From positions 1 through 6,529 of the forward strand of contig MVCZ01000086.1 of the NCBI GenBank assembly GCA_002049825.1: 6,529 nt of DNA, in the 5' to 3' direction. Under the pieces are notes generated by a model, which saw only the letters and a list, made by a program, of their open reading frames with translations, was not told the DNA's origin and did no database searches. This DNA is from Candidatus Zhuqueibacterota bacterium 4484_188. GTDB taxonomy: Bacteria > Calditrichota > Calditrichia > RBG-13-44-9. The position numbers and the translations under genes were made by a program. Positions 6,440 through 6,529 of this stretch are shown piece after piece. Positions within the stretch are counted from its first letter, which is position 1, and every line of letters starts with the position of its first letter.

Positions 6440-6529
6440 TCATCGCCTCAGGTTTTTTGAGATTAAGCGGGTTTGTTTCCAGAACGAAGCGCGCAGGAGC
6501 CGCCGCAGTTCCCGGCGCCGGAATTGCGG
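6440..6529 (-). CDS. 3' end of the upstream operon gene (partial)
   Basis: A minus-strand frame is open from the window edge to TGA at 6442-6440 and encodes 29 residues: PQFRRRELRRLLRAS and a basic tail ending ISKNLRR. The stop sits two bases before ATG 6437 and overlaps ATG 6443, the spacing seen between other genes of this operon. A prepilin or other pilus gene would be expected here, but 29 Arg-rich residues cannot identify it. The frame of the DUF4900 gene is also open to the edge, so an N-terminal extension of that gene is the competing explanation. Confidence 0.35.
   Translation of the reverse strand, partial: PQFRRRELRRLLRASFWKQTRLISKNLRR

Overview
The window reads as the distal part of a single minus-strand operon for a type IV pilus (T4P) or type II secretion-like machine, transcribed from high to low coordinates. 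In transcription order it holds: the last codons of an unidentified upstream gene (6529-6440); a DUF4900/PilX-like anchored surface protein (6437-5184); a broken PilT-family ATPase gene preceded by a small ORF and a short GC-rich repeat (5163-4092); a PilM-PilN fusion (4070-2484); a PilO-PilP fusion (2471-1587); and a short PilQ/GspD-type secretin (1575-373). Gaps between the intact genes are 2 to 21 bases, or a 4-base ATGA overlap, so they are very probably co-transcribed and translationally coupled. The promoter must lie beyond position 6529. The first 148 bases hold what looks like the 3' end of an unrelated gene on the plus strand, converging on the operon.

The classical pilM-N-O-P-Q order is fully preserved, but in fused form. 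PilM (cytoplasmic actin-like) and PilN (one membrane segment, periplasmic) are one 528-residue protein. PilO (one membrane segment, coiled coil, ferredoxin-like fold) and PilP are one 294-residue protein. The secretin has only an N0/STN-like domain plus the barrel domain. The five-protein envelope-spanning complex is therefore written in three polypeptides. The actin-like part has lost recognisable nucleotide-binding residues, which resembles GspL of type II secretion, although the PilN-type INLLP motif is kept.

The PilT-like gene is split over three segments in two other reading phases. It is missing both the middle of the N-terminal domain and about 100 codons between Walker A and the C-terminal helices (Asp box, Walker B, His box). 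It cannot encode a working hexameric retraction ATPase as written. A short palindromic GC-rich repeat sits at its 5' end, between a well-formed start signal (ATG 5163) and the start that matches the PilT frame (ATG 5018).

The organism is a Gram-negative bacterium (outer-membrane secretin, signal peptide) with moderate GC. The GPVHTNG-type DUF4900 protein next to a fused pilus module suggests the FCB-superphylum neighbourhood (Calditrichota, KSB1 or relatives). That placement is an inference from memory of family distribution, not from a search. I see no RNA genes, CRISPR arrays, transposases or phage genes.
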